A stretch of DNA of 64,000 nucleotides from Gilliamella sp. ESL0405 (GTDB taxonomy: Bacteria > Pseudomonadota > Gammaproteobacteria > Enterobacterales > Orbaceae): NCBI RefSeq assembly GCF_019469205.1, contig NZ_CP048265.1:1240001-1304000 (forward strand), given 5' to 3'. Shown in pieces: positions 48,932 to 57,290 of the stretch. The first letter of the stretch is position 1. Each line of letters starts with the position of its first letter. The position numbers and the translations under genes were made by a program. Below the pieces are notes generated by a model. It had not been told where the DNA came from, did not search any database, and was given only the letters and a program-made list of their open reading frames with translations.

Positions 48932-50269
48932 ATGGAGAGTGTAACTAGCATTTTTCAATGGTTAATTAATCTTGGTGGGGTAGTTTTTTTACCTATCATT
49001 ATTTTTGTCATTGGTCTTTTTTTTCGGGTCAGTTTTTCCAAAGCGTTAATGTCGGGCATCACGGTCGGTATTGGTATTGTTGGATTAGGTTTAGTGATTT
49101 CATTATTGTCAGATACCTTAGGGATCGCCATTCAAAAAATGGGTGAACAATATGGCACATCATTAAGCATAATGGATATTGGCTGTGGTGTTGGCGGACC
49201 ATTGGCGTTTTCAACCACACTGGGATTATTACTTATACCGGCCTCACTTGTGATCAATTTCTTATTTATATCCTTAGGCTGGACACGGACATTAAATGTT
49301 GATATCTGGAACTTCTGGTTTGCTATTTTCTTAGGGTTGGTTGCTTATGCGGTCACAGGTGAGTATTGGATCGGGATAATCGGCGCTGTTACTGCGGTGA
49401 TGTTGCAATGGTTGTTAGCTGATTTACTGCAAAAACCGATTAGCTCGTTTTTTGGTTATCCCGGCATTGCAATCACCCATTTAATGGCATTATCCGGCGC
49501 AATTGTCGCCATTCCACTCAATTGGTTATTTGACCGCATCCCTGGATTAAATCAGCTCAATGCCGATTCAGAAACGTTAACCAAAAAATTTGGTATTTTT
49601 GGTGATACGGTTGTAATTGGGTTAATCATCGGCTTAGTCGTCGGTATATTGGCAGGCTATGATGTCCCTAAAATTGGTCAATTAGGGATCTCAACGGCAG
49701 CCATTATGAAAATCATGCCCAAAATGGTTGCCATGTTTATGGAAGGCTTACTACCGGTTGCCGATGCCGCTCGTGAATTTACCCGAAAAAAACTCAATGG
49801 AAAACAGGTTAACATCGGTATGGACGCCGCATTAACAGTCGGTCATCCTGCCGTTATGGCAACCGCTTTAATTATGGTGCCGGTCTCATTACTGCTGGCG
49901 TTAATTTTACCGGGCAACAAAGTATTACCCTTTGGTGATTTAGCTTTTTACGCTTTTGGCATCTGCCTAATGGTCCCTTTTTTCAAAGGCAATATTGTCC
50001 GTTCAATTTTGGGCGGAACAATCTATTTAGTGATATGCCTGTATATGTCAACTTGGTTAGCGCCGATTATTACCGACGTTTTTCATTTAGCTAATTACGA
50101 TGTGGGTATGGCTGGCACCGTTAGCGTTATCTTATGTGGATTATGGCCAGTTACCTTATTTGTACTGTTACTAAATTATTTGGGTTATTTAGGATTAATA
50201 GGCTTAGCGCTTGTGATCTTATGTCTACTTATCTATATCAACAAAATCAAAAAAATTGAAATGTATTAA
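48932..50269 (+). CDS. PTS galactitol-type EIIC permease
   Basis: The 445-residue membrane protein has about ten to twelve helices and belongs to the GatC/SgcC branch (IMDIGCGVGGPLAFSTTLG, GYPGIAITHLMALSGAIVAI, GMDAALTVGHPAVMATALIM). It moves the sugar across the inner membrane while EIIB phosphorylates it. The ribosome site AAGGAGG precedes ATG 48932. The sugar is not known; the downstream enzymes argue against plain galactitol. Confidence 0.9.
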   Translation: MESVTSIFQWLINLGGVVFLPIIIFVIGLFFRVSFSKALMSGITVGIGIVGLGLVISLLSDTLGIAIQKMGEQYGTSLSIMDIGCGVGGPLAFSTTLGLLLIPASLVINFLFISLGWTRTLNVDIWNFWFAIFLGLVAYAVTGEYWIGIIGAVTAVMLQWLLADLLQKPISSFFGYPGIAITHLMALSGAIVAIPLNWLFDRIPGLNQLNADSETLTKKFGIFGDTVVIGLIIGLVVGILAGYDVPKIGQLGISTAAIMKIMPKMVAMFMEGLLPVADAAREFTRKKLNGKQVNIGMDAALTVGHPAVMATALIMVPVSLLLALILPGNKVLPFGDLAFYAFGICLMVPFFKGNIVRSILGGTIYLVICLYMSTWLAPIITDVFHLANYDVGMAGTVSVILCGLWPVTLFVLLLNYLGYLGLIGLALVILCLLIYINKIKKIEMY

Positions 50270-50283
50270 AAGGAAAACAAACG

Positions 50284-50568
50284 ATGAAAAAACTATTAAT
50301 AATGTGCGGAGCAGGGCATGCCACATCAACGATAGCAGTCAGTAAGGTAAACAAGTGGTTGGCGGATGAAAACCGCTTAAATGATGTCACTATTTATCAA
50401 TCCAAAATTGCCGATGAACTTAACAAAATTGACGCTTATGATGTCGTTGTCAGCACAACCATTGTTCCTGAGTCGATAAAAGATAAAGTGCTAAATGGGT
50501 TACCTCTATTAACTGGTGTCGGGCTAGATGAGTTTTTTGCAGAGTTAAGCAAACGTTTAGCGGTTTAG
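50284..50568 (+). CDS. PTS galactitol-type EIIB
   Basis: The 94-residue EIIB has the phospho-cysteine 8 in MCGAGHATST. It completes the three-subunit permease. AAAGGAAA precedes ATG 50284, 14 bases after EIIC. Confidence 0.9.
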   Translation: MKKLLIMCGAGHATSTIAVSKVNKWLADENRLNDVTIYQSKIADELNKIDAYDVVVSTTIVPESIKDKVLNGLPLLTGVGLDEFFAELSKRLAV

Positions 50569-50682
50569 CACTATTTATCAGATTAATTCCCTCGTTAATA
50601 TTACTCTGTTTTGGTTAACTCAACTTGCGGCATATAACGCAGAGTGATTAAAAACGGGGGAGGAGAGAGCAGAGCGTCAAAA

Positions 50683-51198
50683 ATGAAAATCTATCATCAT
50701 ACTTTAACGATCAGTACAGTAGCTGGTCGGCACTCTTATCATGATATTAGTGATGCACTCGATCAGTTTATGCAACACGCTAATATCCAAAACGGGCAAT
50801 TAACCATTGCCACAACGCACACCACTTGTTCTTTATTTTTTGAAGAGTCAATGCATGACACCAACTTTTATGGGGACGAGCTTTTACAAGTAGACATTAA
50901 TAATATTTTAGAAAAAATAGTGCCCAAAATGACCAGTGAAAACCAGTATAACAGCCCGGGACCAAAACATATTGCGTTTGGTTTAAGTTTAAATAACCCC
51001 CATTATCCTGCCGAAAAATGGGTAATGCTAAATACCGATGCCCATATAAAATCCTCATTATTTGGTAGCTGTTCACTGGTTATTATCGTCAAAAATGGCA
51101 AGCCGTTACTTGGCTCACTTGGACGAATTTACTTTGTCGATTGGGATACGTTGCGAGCAAGGCAACGGACAGTAAATTTTATGCTTATGGGGCTTTAA
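50683..51198 (+). CDS. YjbQ/UPF0047 family protein
   Basis: The 171-residue protein belongs to the YjbQ family, for which a secondary thiamine-phosphate synthase activity has been reported. Features are TIATTHTTCSLFFEES near residue 45 and SLFGSCSLVIIVKNGK near 130. It is longer than typical YjbQ (about 140). In several bacteria such genes sit inside PTS operons, as here, so a role in handling a phosphorylated sugar is possible. ATG 50683 is chosen over a GTG at 50644 because the longer reading would start before the GGGGAGGAG ribosome-site-like stretch. Confidence 0.82.
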   Translation: MKIYHHTLTISTVAGRHSYHDISDALDQFMQHANIQNGQLTIATTHTTCSLFFEESMHDTNFYGDELLQVDINNILEKIVPKMTSENQYNSPGPKHIAFGLSLNNPHYPAEKWVMLNTDAHIKSSLFGSCSLVIIVKNGKPLLGSLGRIYFVDWDTLRARQRTVNFMLMGL

Positions 51199-51211
51199 AT
51201 AAGGAGTCATT

Positions 51212-51868
51212 ATGTTGTTGTCACCCTCATTATTTAATTCCGATCTCTATCTGATTAAAGACACCTTATCCACCTTACAAAGCTGTGGGATAAGTGATGT
51301 GCATATAGATATTATGGATAATCACTATGTGCCAAACTTAGGTTTTAATAGCGAATTTATAGCAAGTTTAAAAAAACATACTCACTTTAAGGTCGATTGT
51401 CATTTGATGATTGAAAAACCGGAACTATCGATTATGGATTTTATTGCCGTTAAACCTGATATTTTGACCTTTCATTTGGAATCAACTGTTCACCACGCTT
51501 TTGTAATCGACAAAATTATCAGTTATGGGATTAAAGTTGGTATTGCGATCAATCCGTCAACACCGGTCGCCGCACTAAAACTGTTATTGCCGATTGTTGA
51601 TCGTGTATTAGTGATGAGCGTTAATCCGGGACAAAAGGGAGAGCGTTTTTTACCCTTCACGCTGGCGAAAATGGCTCAATTGCAATCGGAAAAGATTAAG
51701 CATAATTACCATTACGATATTCAAGTCGACGGTAATATTACCGATGCAAATTTATCAGACTGTTTACAAGCCGGTGCGACAAACATTGTATCCGGTGGCT
51801 TTATTTTCAAAAACAATGATATCCAAAACAATATTGCTAAGTTAACCGCAATCATGGCACAAGGATAA
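51212..51868 (+). CDS. Ribulose-phosphate 3-epimerase family protein
   Basis: The 218-residue TIM barrel has the metal-binding VHIDIMDNHYVPNLGF (aspartate and histidine ligands), CHLMIEKPE, and SVNPGQKGERF. The tail DGNITDANLSDCLQAG is also typical. Family members epimerise pentulose or hexulose phosphates (ribulose-5-phosphate, allulose-6-phosphate). A dedicated copy in a PTS operon points to a ketose phosphate other than the pentose-pathway one. It lies 13 bases after the YjbQ gene. Confidence 0.88.
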   Translation: MLLSPSLFNSDLYLIKDTLSTLQSCGISDVHIDIMDNHYVPNLGFNSEFIASLKKHTHFKVDCHLMIEKPELSIMDFIAVKPDILTFHLESTVHHAFVIDKIISYGIKVGIAINPSTPVAALKLLLPIVDRVLVMSVNPGQKGERFLPFTLAKMAQLQSEKIKHNYHYDIQVDGNITDANLSDCLQAGATNIVSGGFIFKNNDIQNNIAKLTAIMAQG

Positions 51869-51871
51869 AAT

Positions 51872-52408
51872 ATGCAAATTAAAACCATACTTAACAATAT
51901 ATTAGATGAAATTACTGCACAGATTGATCATATTGAGCAAAATCAGTTAAATCAATTTTGTGATGCTATTATTGCTGCCAATCACATTTTTTTAGCCGGA
52001 ACGGGGCGATCGGGTCTAATAATTAGTGCTTTTGCCAATCGCTTAATGCATTTAGGATTGTCAGTAAGTGTGATTAACGAAATCAGTAAGCCCAAAGCCA
52101 ATGGGGATGATGTGCTGATACTGGGTTCCCATTCCGGTGAAACCGCAAGTTTAATTGCTTATGCCAAACAGGCGCAAAAGCTGGGAGTGAAAGTCATTAT
52201 TCTAACCGGCAATGCCGACTCAACATTGGCGAAGCTGGCCGATAGCTGTGTGACTGTCAAGATTGAATTATCCCATTTTACACAACCCATGGGCAGTACT
52301 TTTGAACAACTAGCATTACTGATTTATGATAGCGTGATTTATCGATTAATGGGGCAGTTACATCAATCGCCTGAACTGATGAAGTCAAGGCATGCCAATA
52401 TTGAATAA
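51872..52408 (+). CDS. 6-phospho-3-hexuloisomerase-like SIS protein (HxlB type)
   Basis: The 178-residue sugar isomerase (SIS) domain protein has FLAGTGRSGLIISAFANRLMH and ILGSHSGETASLI sugar-phosphate loops, and the HxlB-type QPMGSTFEQLALLIYDSVIY ending. HxlB interconverts arabino-3-hexulose-6-phosphate and fructose-6-phosphate. It is the last gene of the operon, three bases after the epimerase, and a strong hairpin follows. Confidence 0.87.
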   Translation: MQIKTILNNILDEITAQIDHIEQNQLNQFCDAIIAANHIFLAGTGRSGLIISAFANRLMHLGLSVSVINEISKPKANGDDVLILGSHSGETASLIAYAKQAQKLGVKVIILTGNADSTLAKLADSCVTVKIELSHFTQPMGSTFEQLALLIYDSVIYRLMGQLHQSPELMKSRHANIE

Positions 52409-52420
52409 TGTCACATAATA

Positions 52421-52463
52421 AAAACATATCAAATAGTGTATTAGTCAGTATTTGATATGTTTT
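52421..52463 (+). terminator. Terminator-like hairpin after the galactitol-type PTS operon
   Basis: A perfect 15-base-pair stem (AAAACATATCAAATA with its complement, 52421-52435 and 52449-52463) has a 13-base loop. It lies 12 bases beyond the last stop, and the stem itself ends in TTTT. It directly precedes the tandem repeat array. Confidence 0.75.
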
Positions 52464-53036
52464 ATACTGAAACATATACATTTTCTGAAAGTTTTTGACA
52501 AGAAATATTGGTGTTTATGCAAGGTAAGGGGATAGATTCTTAATCGGTTTACCATATTAAAAAAGCTTTATAATCAAATACATACATTTTCTGAAAGTTC
52601 TTGACGAGAAAATATTGGTGTTTATGCAAGGTATTTGAATAGATTCTTAATCGGTTTACCATATTAAAAAAGCTTTATACTCAAACATATACATTTTCTG
52701 AAAGTTTTTGACAAGAAATATTGGTGTTTATACAAGGTACTGGGATAGATTCTTAATAGGTCTACTATATAAAAAGCTTTATACTTAAACATATACATTT
52801 TCTGAAAGTTTTTGACAAGAAGCTATGAGTGTTTATGTCTGGTACTGAAATAGATTCTTAATCGGTCTGCTATATAAAAAAGCTTTATACTTAAACATAT
52901 ACATTTTCTGAAAGTTTTTGACAAGAAGCTATGAGTGTTTATGTCTGGTACTGAAATAGATTCTTAATCGGTTTACTATATAAAAAAGCTTTATACTTAA
53001 ACATATACATTTTCTGAAACTTCTTGTCAAAAAACG
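52464..53036. repeat. Tandem array of about five 106-bp repeats
   Basis: The landmark TTTTCTGAAA recurs at 52481, 52587, 52694, 52798, 52904 and 53010, giving units of 106, 107, 104, 106 and 106 bases. Each unit runs through TTTTTGACAAGAA, GTGTTTATG, ATAGATTCTTAAT and AAAAGCTTTATAC. Copies 4 and 5 are the most alike. The sixth landmark is followed not by the unit body but by CTTCTTGTCAAAAAAC, the reverse complement of the start of the unit. The array fills the gap between two convergent genes and ends two bases before the mmuM stop codon. No open frame runs through it. Confidence 0.9.
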
Positions 53037-53037
53037 G

Positions 53038-53982
53038 TTACATTTTATCTTTTAATAACCGGGCTATTTGGGCAATATCATCCGGCGTTGTTTGACAGCA
53101 GCCACCGATCAATTTGGCACCCAATTCTATCCAGCGGGGTAATTGATTGCTAAAAGTGCAATTATGGCTATGGTTTGCATGCCATTGTTTAGTTGTTGGA
53201 TCATACTGTTCACCCGAATTAGGGTAGATAATTAATGGTTTTTGAGTCAGTGTGCTTAATACTTCAAGGGCAGGGGTGACTTTTTCCAGCGCAATACAGT
53301 TAATACCAATACTGACAATTTGATCACAACCATTTAAAAATTCGATAACCTCAGTTAATGGGGTGCCGTCACTGAGATGATGTTCATCTTTTAACGTTAG
53401 AGAAAACCAACAGCTAATCGCCGGAAAATTAGTGATAAGTTTGGCTAAAGCTTTAATTTCAGCAAATGAAGGCAGTGTTTCACATGCCAACATATCAACC
53501 TGCGCTTCAATTAAGGCGGTTATTCGCTCAATATGAAAATCAATAAAAGCCGCTTCGCTAAGTTGATAATCGCCAGTATATTCGGAACCATTTGCCAAAT
53601 AGGCACCATAAGGGCCGACAGAGCCGGCGATAATGAGTGGTTTATTGAGCCCCGTTTCATTTAAATAGCGTTGTTTTGCTTGTTTAGCAAGCTCAACGCT
53701 TTTTTTAATTAAGGCAGTGGATGTTGTTAAATCAATACCTTTTAGTGCAAAGCCTTGCGGTGAAGCTTGATAACTGGCTGTAATGGCACAATCGGCGCCG
53801 GCTTTAAAGTAATCATAATGGACTTGGCTGATAAGTTCCGGTTGTTCAATGAGCACTTTGGCTGACCAAAGGCTATCATTAAGATCGCATCCTCGGCGTT
53901 GTAGCTCACTTGCTAAAGCGCCGTCGATGATAATATATTTTTTCTGTTTTAATAGTTGGTCAATTAGGTTATTACATTTCAT
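53038..53982 (-). CDS. mmuM: Homocysteine S-methyltransferase MmuM
   Basis: The enzyme transfers a methyl group from S-methylmethionine to homocysteine, making two methionines. The 314-residue barrel has [15 protein letters not shown] near the start, GINCIALE and the zinc cysteines in [13 protein letters not shown] at the end. ATG 53982 is the family start; the 25-codon upstream extension lies inside the mmuP gene. It overlaps mmuP by 11 bases, as one unit with it. Confidence 0.94.
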   Translation of the reverse strand: MKCNNLIDQLLKQKKYIIIDGALASELQRRGCDLNDSLWSAKVLIEQPELISQVHYDYFKAGADCAITASYQASPQGFALKGIDLTTSTALIKKSVELAKQAKQRYLNETGLNKPLIIAGSVGPYGAYLANGSEYTGDYQLSEAAFIDFHIERITALIEAQVDMLACETLPSFAEIKALAKLITNFPAISCWFSLTLKDEHHLSDGTPLTEVIEFLNGCDQIVSIGINCIALEKVTPALEVLSTLTQKPLIIYPNSGEQYDPTTKQWHANHSHNCTFSNQLPRWIELGAKLIGGCCQTTPDDIAQIARLLKDKM

Positions 53983-55372
53983 TTTTAACTGCTCGTTTTT
54001 GATAGACTTGAGTAAAATGGTGCGCAATAAAGCAGAAAATGACAAAAGGAATACCACAATATAACGCGATGCGCTGATTCGGATCGAACGCTAATCCGAC
54101 ACAAGCAACTAAACAAAGTATAAAGCCCAAAATGGGAACGAATGGATAAAATGGTGCTTTATATTTTAACGATTTAACTTGAGCATCAGTGAGTTGCTTC
54201 CTAAAAAAGTAATGAGAAGCGCAGATACTCAGCCAAACAGCAACGACCGCAAATCCAGAGATCGCCGTTAGCGCAACAAATACCGTGTCGGGCGCAATCA
54301 CACTGGAAAAGAGTGCTAATAATCCCCCTAACATACTGACTATAATTGCCATAGTTGGAATACCGTTGCCAGTGAGTCGGCTAAAACACTTAGGTAAAGT
54401 CCCTTGATTTGACAGAGACCATAACATTCGACCAGAGGCATAAAGTCCCGAATTAGCGGCGGATAAAATAGCGGTGATAATAACAAAGTTATAGATATCT
54501 GCGGCATAAGGTAAACCAATATTTTCAAATACCTCAACAAAAGGGCTTTTTATTACTCCTGCTTGATTCATCGGGAGTAAAGCGGCCAGCACAAAAATGG
54601 TGCCAACAAAGAAAATTATCAGTCGTAAAATCGTTGTTTTTATCGCTAATGGAATCGTTTTTTCCGGATGATGTGTCTCACCGGCGGCAATGCCAATAAG
54701 TTCTGTTCCAGAAAAAGCAAAGTTAACGGTGACCATTGTCATAATAATTGGGGTGATACCGTTAGGGAACCAACCATTTTCAGTAATATGATGTAAAAAT
54801 GGGGCTGGCATGTTGTTCTTCATTGGAATAAAACCAAAGATTGCAGCGCTACCTGCGATAATAAAAACAATAATGGTGATAACTTTAATGATTGAAAACC
54901 AAAATTCACTTTCGGCAAAAAATTGTGAGCTAATAATATTTAACGTAAATATAACGATACAAAAAATTAAGCACCAGATCCATACCGAAACCTGCGGGAA
55001 CCAATATTGCATACATAAGCCGGCAGCAGTCAGACTCGAGCCTAGCGCAACTGTCCAAGTGAGCCAATAAAGCCAAGCAACTGTATATCCCGTAGCGGGA
55101 CTGATAAAGCGTGAAGCGTAAGTATGAAAAGCACCCGTTTCAGGCATGGCAACGGCAAGTTCACCTAAACATAACATGACTAAATAGACCACTAAAGCGC
55201 CAATTAAATAAGCAATAATTGCCCCTATTGCGCCGGCAGTGGCAATGATATAACCCGTATTAAAAAAGAGTCCTGTACCAATGACCCCACCTAGTGACAG
55301 CATTATCAGATGCCTTGTCTTCATGGTCCGTTTAAATTGATTTTGATCTAACGACGAAGGTTGAGTATTCAT
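53972..55372 (-). CDS. mmuP: S-methylmethionine permease MmuP
   Basis: An APC-family inner-membrane importer for S-methylmethionine, a plant-derived sulfur compound. The 466-residue protein reads almost like E. coli MmuP as I recall it: [56 protein letters not shown] and [18 protein letters not shown]. It is the first gene of mmuPM. The supply of this compound suggests a diet containing plant material such as pollen. Confidence 0.95.
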   Translation of the reverse strand: MNTQPSSLDQNQFKRTMKTRHLIMLSLGGVIGTGLFFNTGYIIATAGAIGAIIAYLIGALVVYLVMLCLGELAVAMPETGAFHTYASRFISPATGYTVAWLYWLTWTVALGSSLTAAGLCMQYWFPQVSVWIWCLIFCIVIFTLNIISSQFFAESEFWFSIIKVITIIVFIIAGSAAIFGFIPMKNNMPAPFLHHITENGWFPNGITPIIMTMVTVNFAFSGTELIGIAAGETHHPEKTIPLAIKTTILRLIIFFVGTIFVLAALLPMNQAGVIKSPFVEVFENIGLPYAADIYNFVIITAILSAANSGLYASGRMLWSLSNQGTLPKCFSRLTGNGIPTMAIIVSMLGGLLALFSSVIAPDTVFVALTAISGFAVVAVWLSICASHYFFRKQLTDAQVKSLKYKAPFYPFVPILGFILCLVACVGLAFDPNQRIALYCGIPFVIFCFIAHHFTQVYQKRAVKNEM

Positions 55373-55406
55373 AGGGATGTTTCAATGTTGATAAATTAAA
55401 AATAAT

Positions 55407-55431
55407 ATTCCACTAGCTAAGCTAGTGGAAT
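55407..55431 (-). terminator. Terminator between the YdgA-family gene and mmuP
   Basis: The perfect stem ATTCCACTAGC/GCTAGTGGAAT has a three-base loop. On the minus strand it is followed by ATTATTTTTAATT. It lies 38 bases beyond the upstream gene's stop. Confidence 0.8.
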
Positions 55432-55469
55432 TGACGAGTGAATAAATTGAGGTACGGCGTTTAATGGAG

Positions 55470-56945
55470 TCATTGACTCGTTAATGCTTCTAATTCTTCT
55501 TTAGTAAATGTTTTACCATTCAACTTATACTCTTGATCTTTTATAATTGATATATTACTTGAAATACCATTGTCATCAACTTTAAACATAGGATTATCAG
55601 CGAAAGCCATTTTAGCCATAGTTGCTACCTGCATTCGGTTCATATCAACTTTATTTTGTGATATTTTCTCATCATTAGGCGATTCTATTTGTGTTTTCAC
55701 TAATGCTATTACACTGAAAGGGATTTCAAGTTGTCCTTTAACTGTATCCCAATTTAGTATGTTATTAATATCTAGATCTTCTTCATCCACTTCATCAGCT
55801 GCTTTAAATAAGCCACTTATTTTTGCAACACCTGCTTCATTGTGCAAACTAATCTCATTGACAGTAATTTCTGAACCAATGGCAGTAGAATAACGATTTC
55901 TATCAAATTCTTTAGATAGATTTTTAACACTGAAGTCAAAAGTAAGATCACCTAAGTTTTGTTTTCCATATGTTGAAGAACCTACTTTCAATAACAATGA
56001 GCCATTGACTCTTTCCTTATCATCAATTTGTGTTTTTTGCTTGAATTGTAAATCACTGATAGAAAAGTTTGCGATTTGTCCCATCGTTAATGGACGCGGA
56101 TCGACTTCAATTTTATCAATACTTGCTGTTATATCTTGTTGCATTTCAAGAAAGTTTAACGTACCTTTTTGAGTTATATTATGGATTTTCAGTAAAGGGA
56201 TGCTATTAAATGCAGTGAGTTTTACGTCATCAACTTTAAATTCATATAGAAAATCTTGATGGTTTTCTCCTTGCTGTAGAGATAAATTCCAACCGTCGAT
56301 TTTAATGTTATTTTTACCATTACTGTCACTAATGGTGACATCCAGGTCATCTAACTTTGTATTGACTTGCAAATCAGATAAATCAGAATTACCTTTAACC
56401 GTTATTTCACCGCTACTAAATGCCAGTGAGTTTCCACTAGGGATTGCTGGAATGACATCTGAAGATAGATTGATTGCGCTAGAGACCAATTGTAATGTTA
56501 AAAATTCGCCATAAGTAATACCCAAATGACCTTTGTAAAAAGGCTTATTACCAGCAATCTTCCAAACTTCTGGCGATGTTTGTTCAGTAGGTTCAAATTC
56601 TACCCAAGCCATTTGAGGTAAAAAAGTACCTTTGCTTAACGCAGCAACAGGGAAAGGTCCATGATGAATCGTGATATTATCATCATATAATTTAACGCTA
56701 CTGCCATCATCTAATGACGTTAGCATTACATTCATATGCATCTTAGTTGAAAAGAGGCCTTTTTCCGGTTGATTATGGGTGATAACGACATTGAACATTT
56801 CTTGAGAGTTGTTGAAATTTTTCGTGATTTCAGCAATGTAGTTGTCGAAGTTATTTTCAATTACATTTCCTGTATACCATGATGTGCCGACATATCCAAT
56901 GCCTAATACTGCAATAATACCAATAGCTAGTGTACTTTTTTTCAT
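55470..56945 (-). CDS. YdgA family (DUF945) protein, copy A
   Basis: The 491-residue protein has an N-terminal signal anchor (STLAIGIIAVLGIGYVGTSWYTG) followed by the DUF945 pattern, including NITIHHGPFPVAALSKG near residue 88. E. coli YdgA has the same start and is found at the cell envelope, but its function is unclear. A related gene lies just upstream, so the two are paralogues. Confidence 0.83.
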   Translation of the reverse strand: MKKSTLAIGIIAVLGIGYVGTSWYTGNVIENNFDNYIAEITKNFNNSQEMFNVVITHNQPEKGLFSTKMHMNVMLTSLDDGSSVKLYDDNITIHHGPFPVAALSKGTFLPQMAWVEFEPTEQTSPEVWKIAGNKPFYKGHLGITYGEFLTLQLVSSAINLSSDVIPAIPSGNSLAFSSGEITVKGNSDLSDLQVNTKLDDLDVTISDSNGKNNIKIDGWNLSLQQGENHQDFLYEFKVDDVKLTAFNSIPLLKIHNITQKGTLNFLEMQQDITASIDKIEVDPRPLTMGQIANFSISDLQFKQKTQIDDKERVNGSLLLKVGSSTYGKQNLGDLTFDFSVKNLSKEFDRNRYSTAIGSEITVNEISLHNEAGVAKISGLFKAADEVDEEDLDINNILNWDTVKGQLEIPFSVIALVKTQIESPNDEKISQNKVDMNRMQVATMAKMAFADNPMFKVDDNGISSNISIIKDQEYKLNGKTFTKEELEALTSQ

Positions 56946-57290
56946 GTCAAATCTCTTTCATTTATAAAATTGTAAATTATTGTTCTTGTTTCTTAGCAAA
57001 ATCCAAAATCAACGAACAAATTTATAACGCATTCAATTTGTTAAAGCTGATCGTTGGCAATTCTAAACGATTTAAGCCTATGAAGCGATAACTTTTTAAA
57101 CCTTTGACAATGGGTTAGCCCTATTACTTTTACATTTTTATCGTTATAGAGAGGTGAATAGTGCGATCGGAAAATAATTGAGTAGGGGGGAGATTATTGG
57201 CTGTATAGGGGTATTTTTTACCATTTTTGCTGATTTTCAGCGATATTACGCCAATAATATTGGCGCAATAGGTTAAGGATGACTGTTTTT
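56946..57290. other. Intergenic region between the two YdgA-family genes
   Basis: About 345 bases with no gene. A small hairpin at 57249-57265 (CGCCAATA/TATTGGCG) lies 26 bases beyond the copy B stop and may terminate it. The promoter of copy A must lie here. Confidence 0.45.

Noticed and set aside
52464-53036. CRISPR array reading of the 106-bp repeats
   Set aside because: Units are too long and there are no unique spacers between short identical repeats; no cas genes are nearby.
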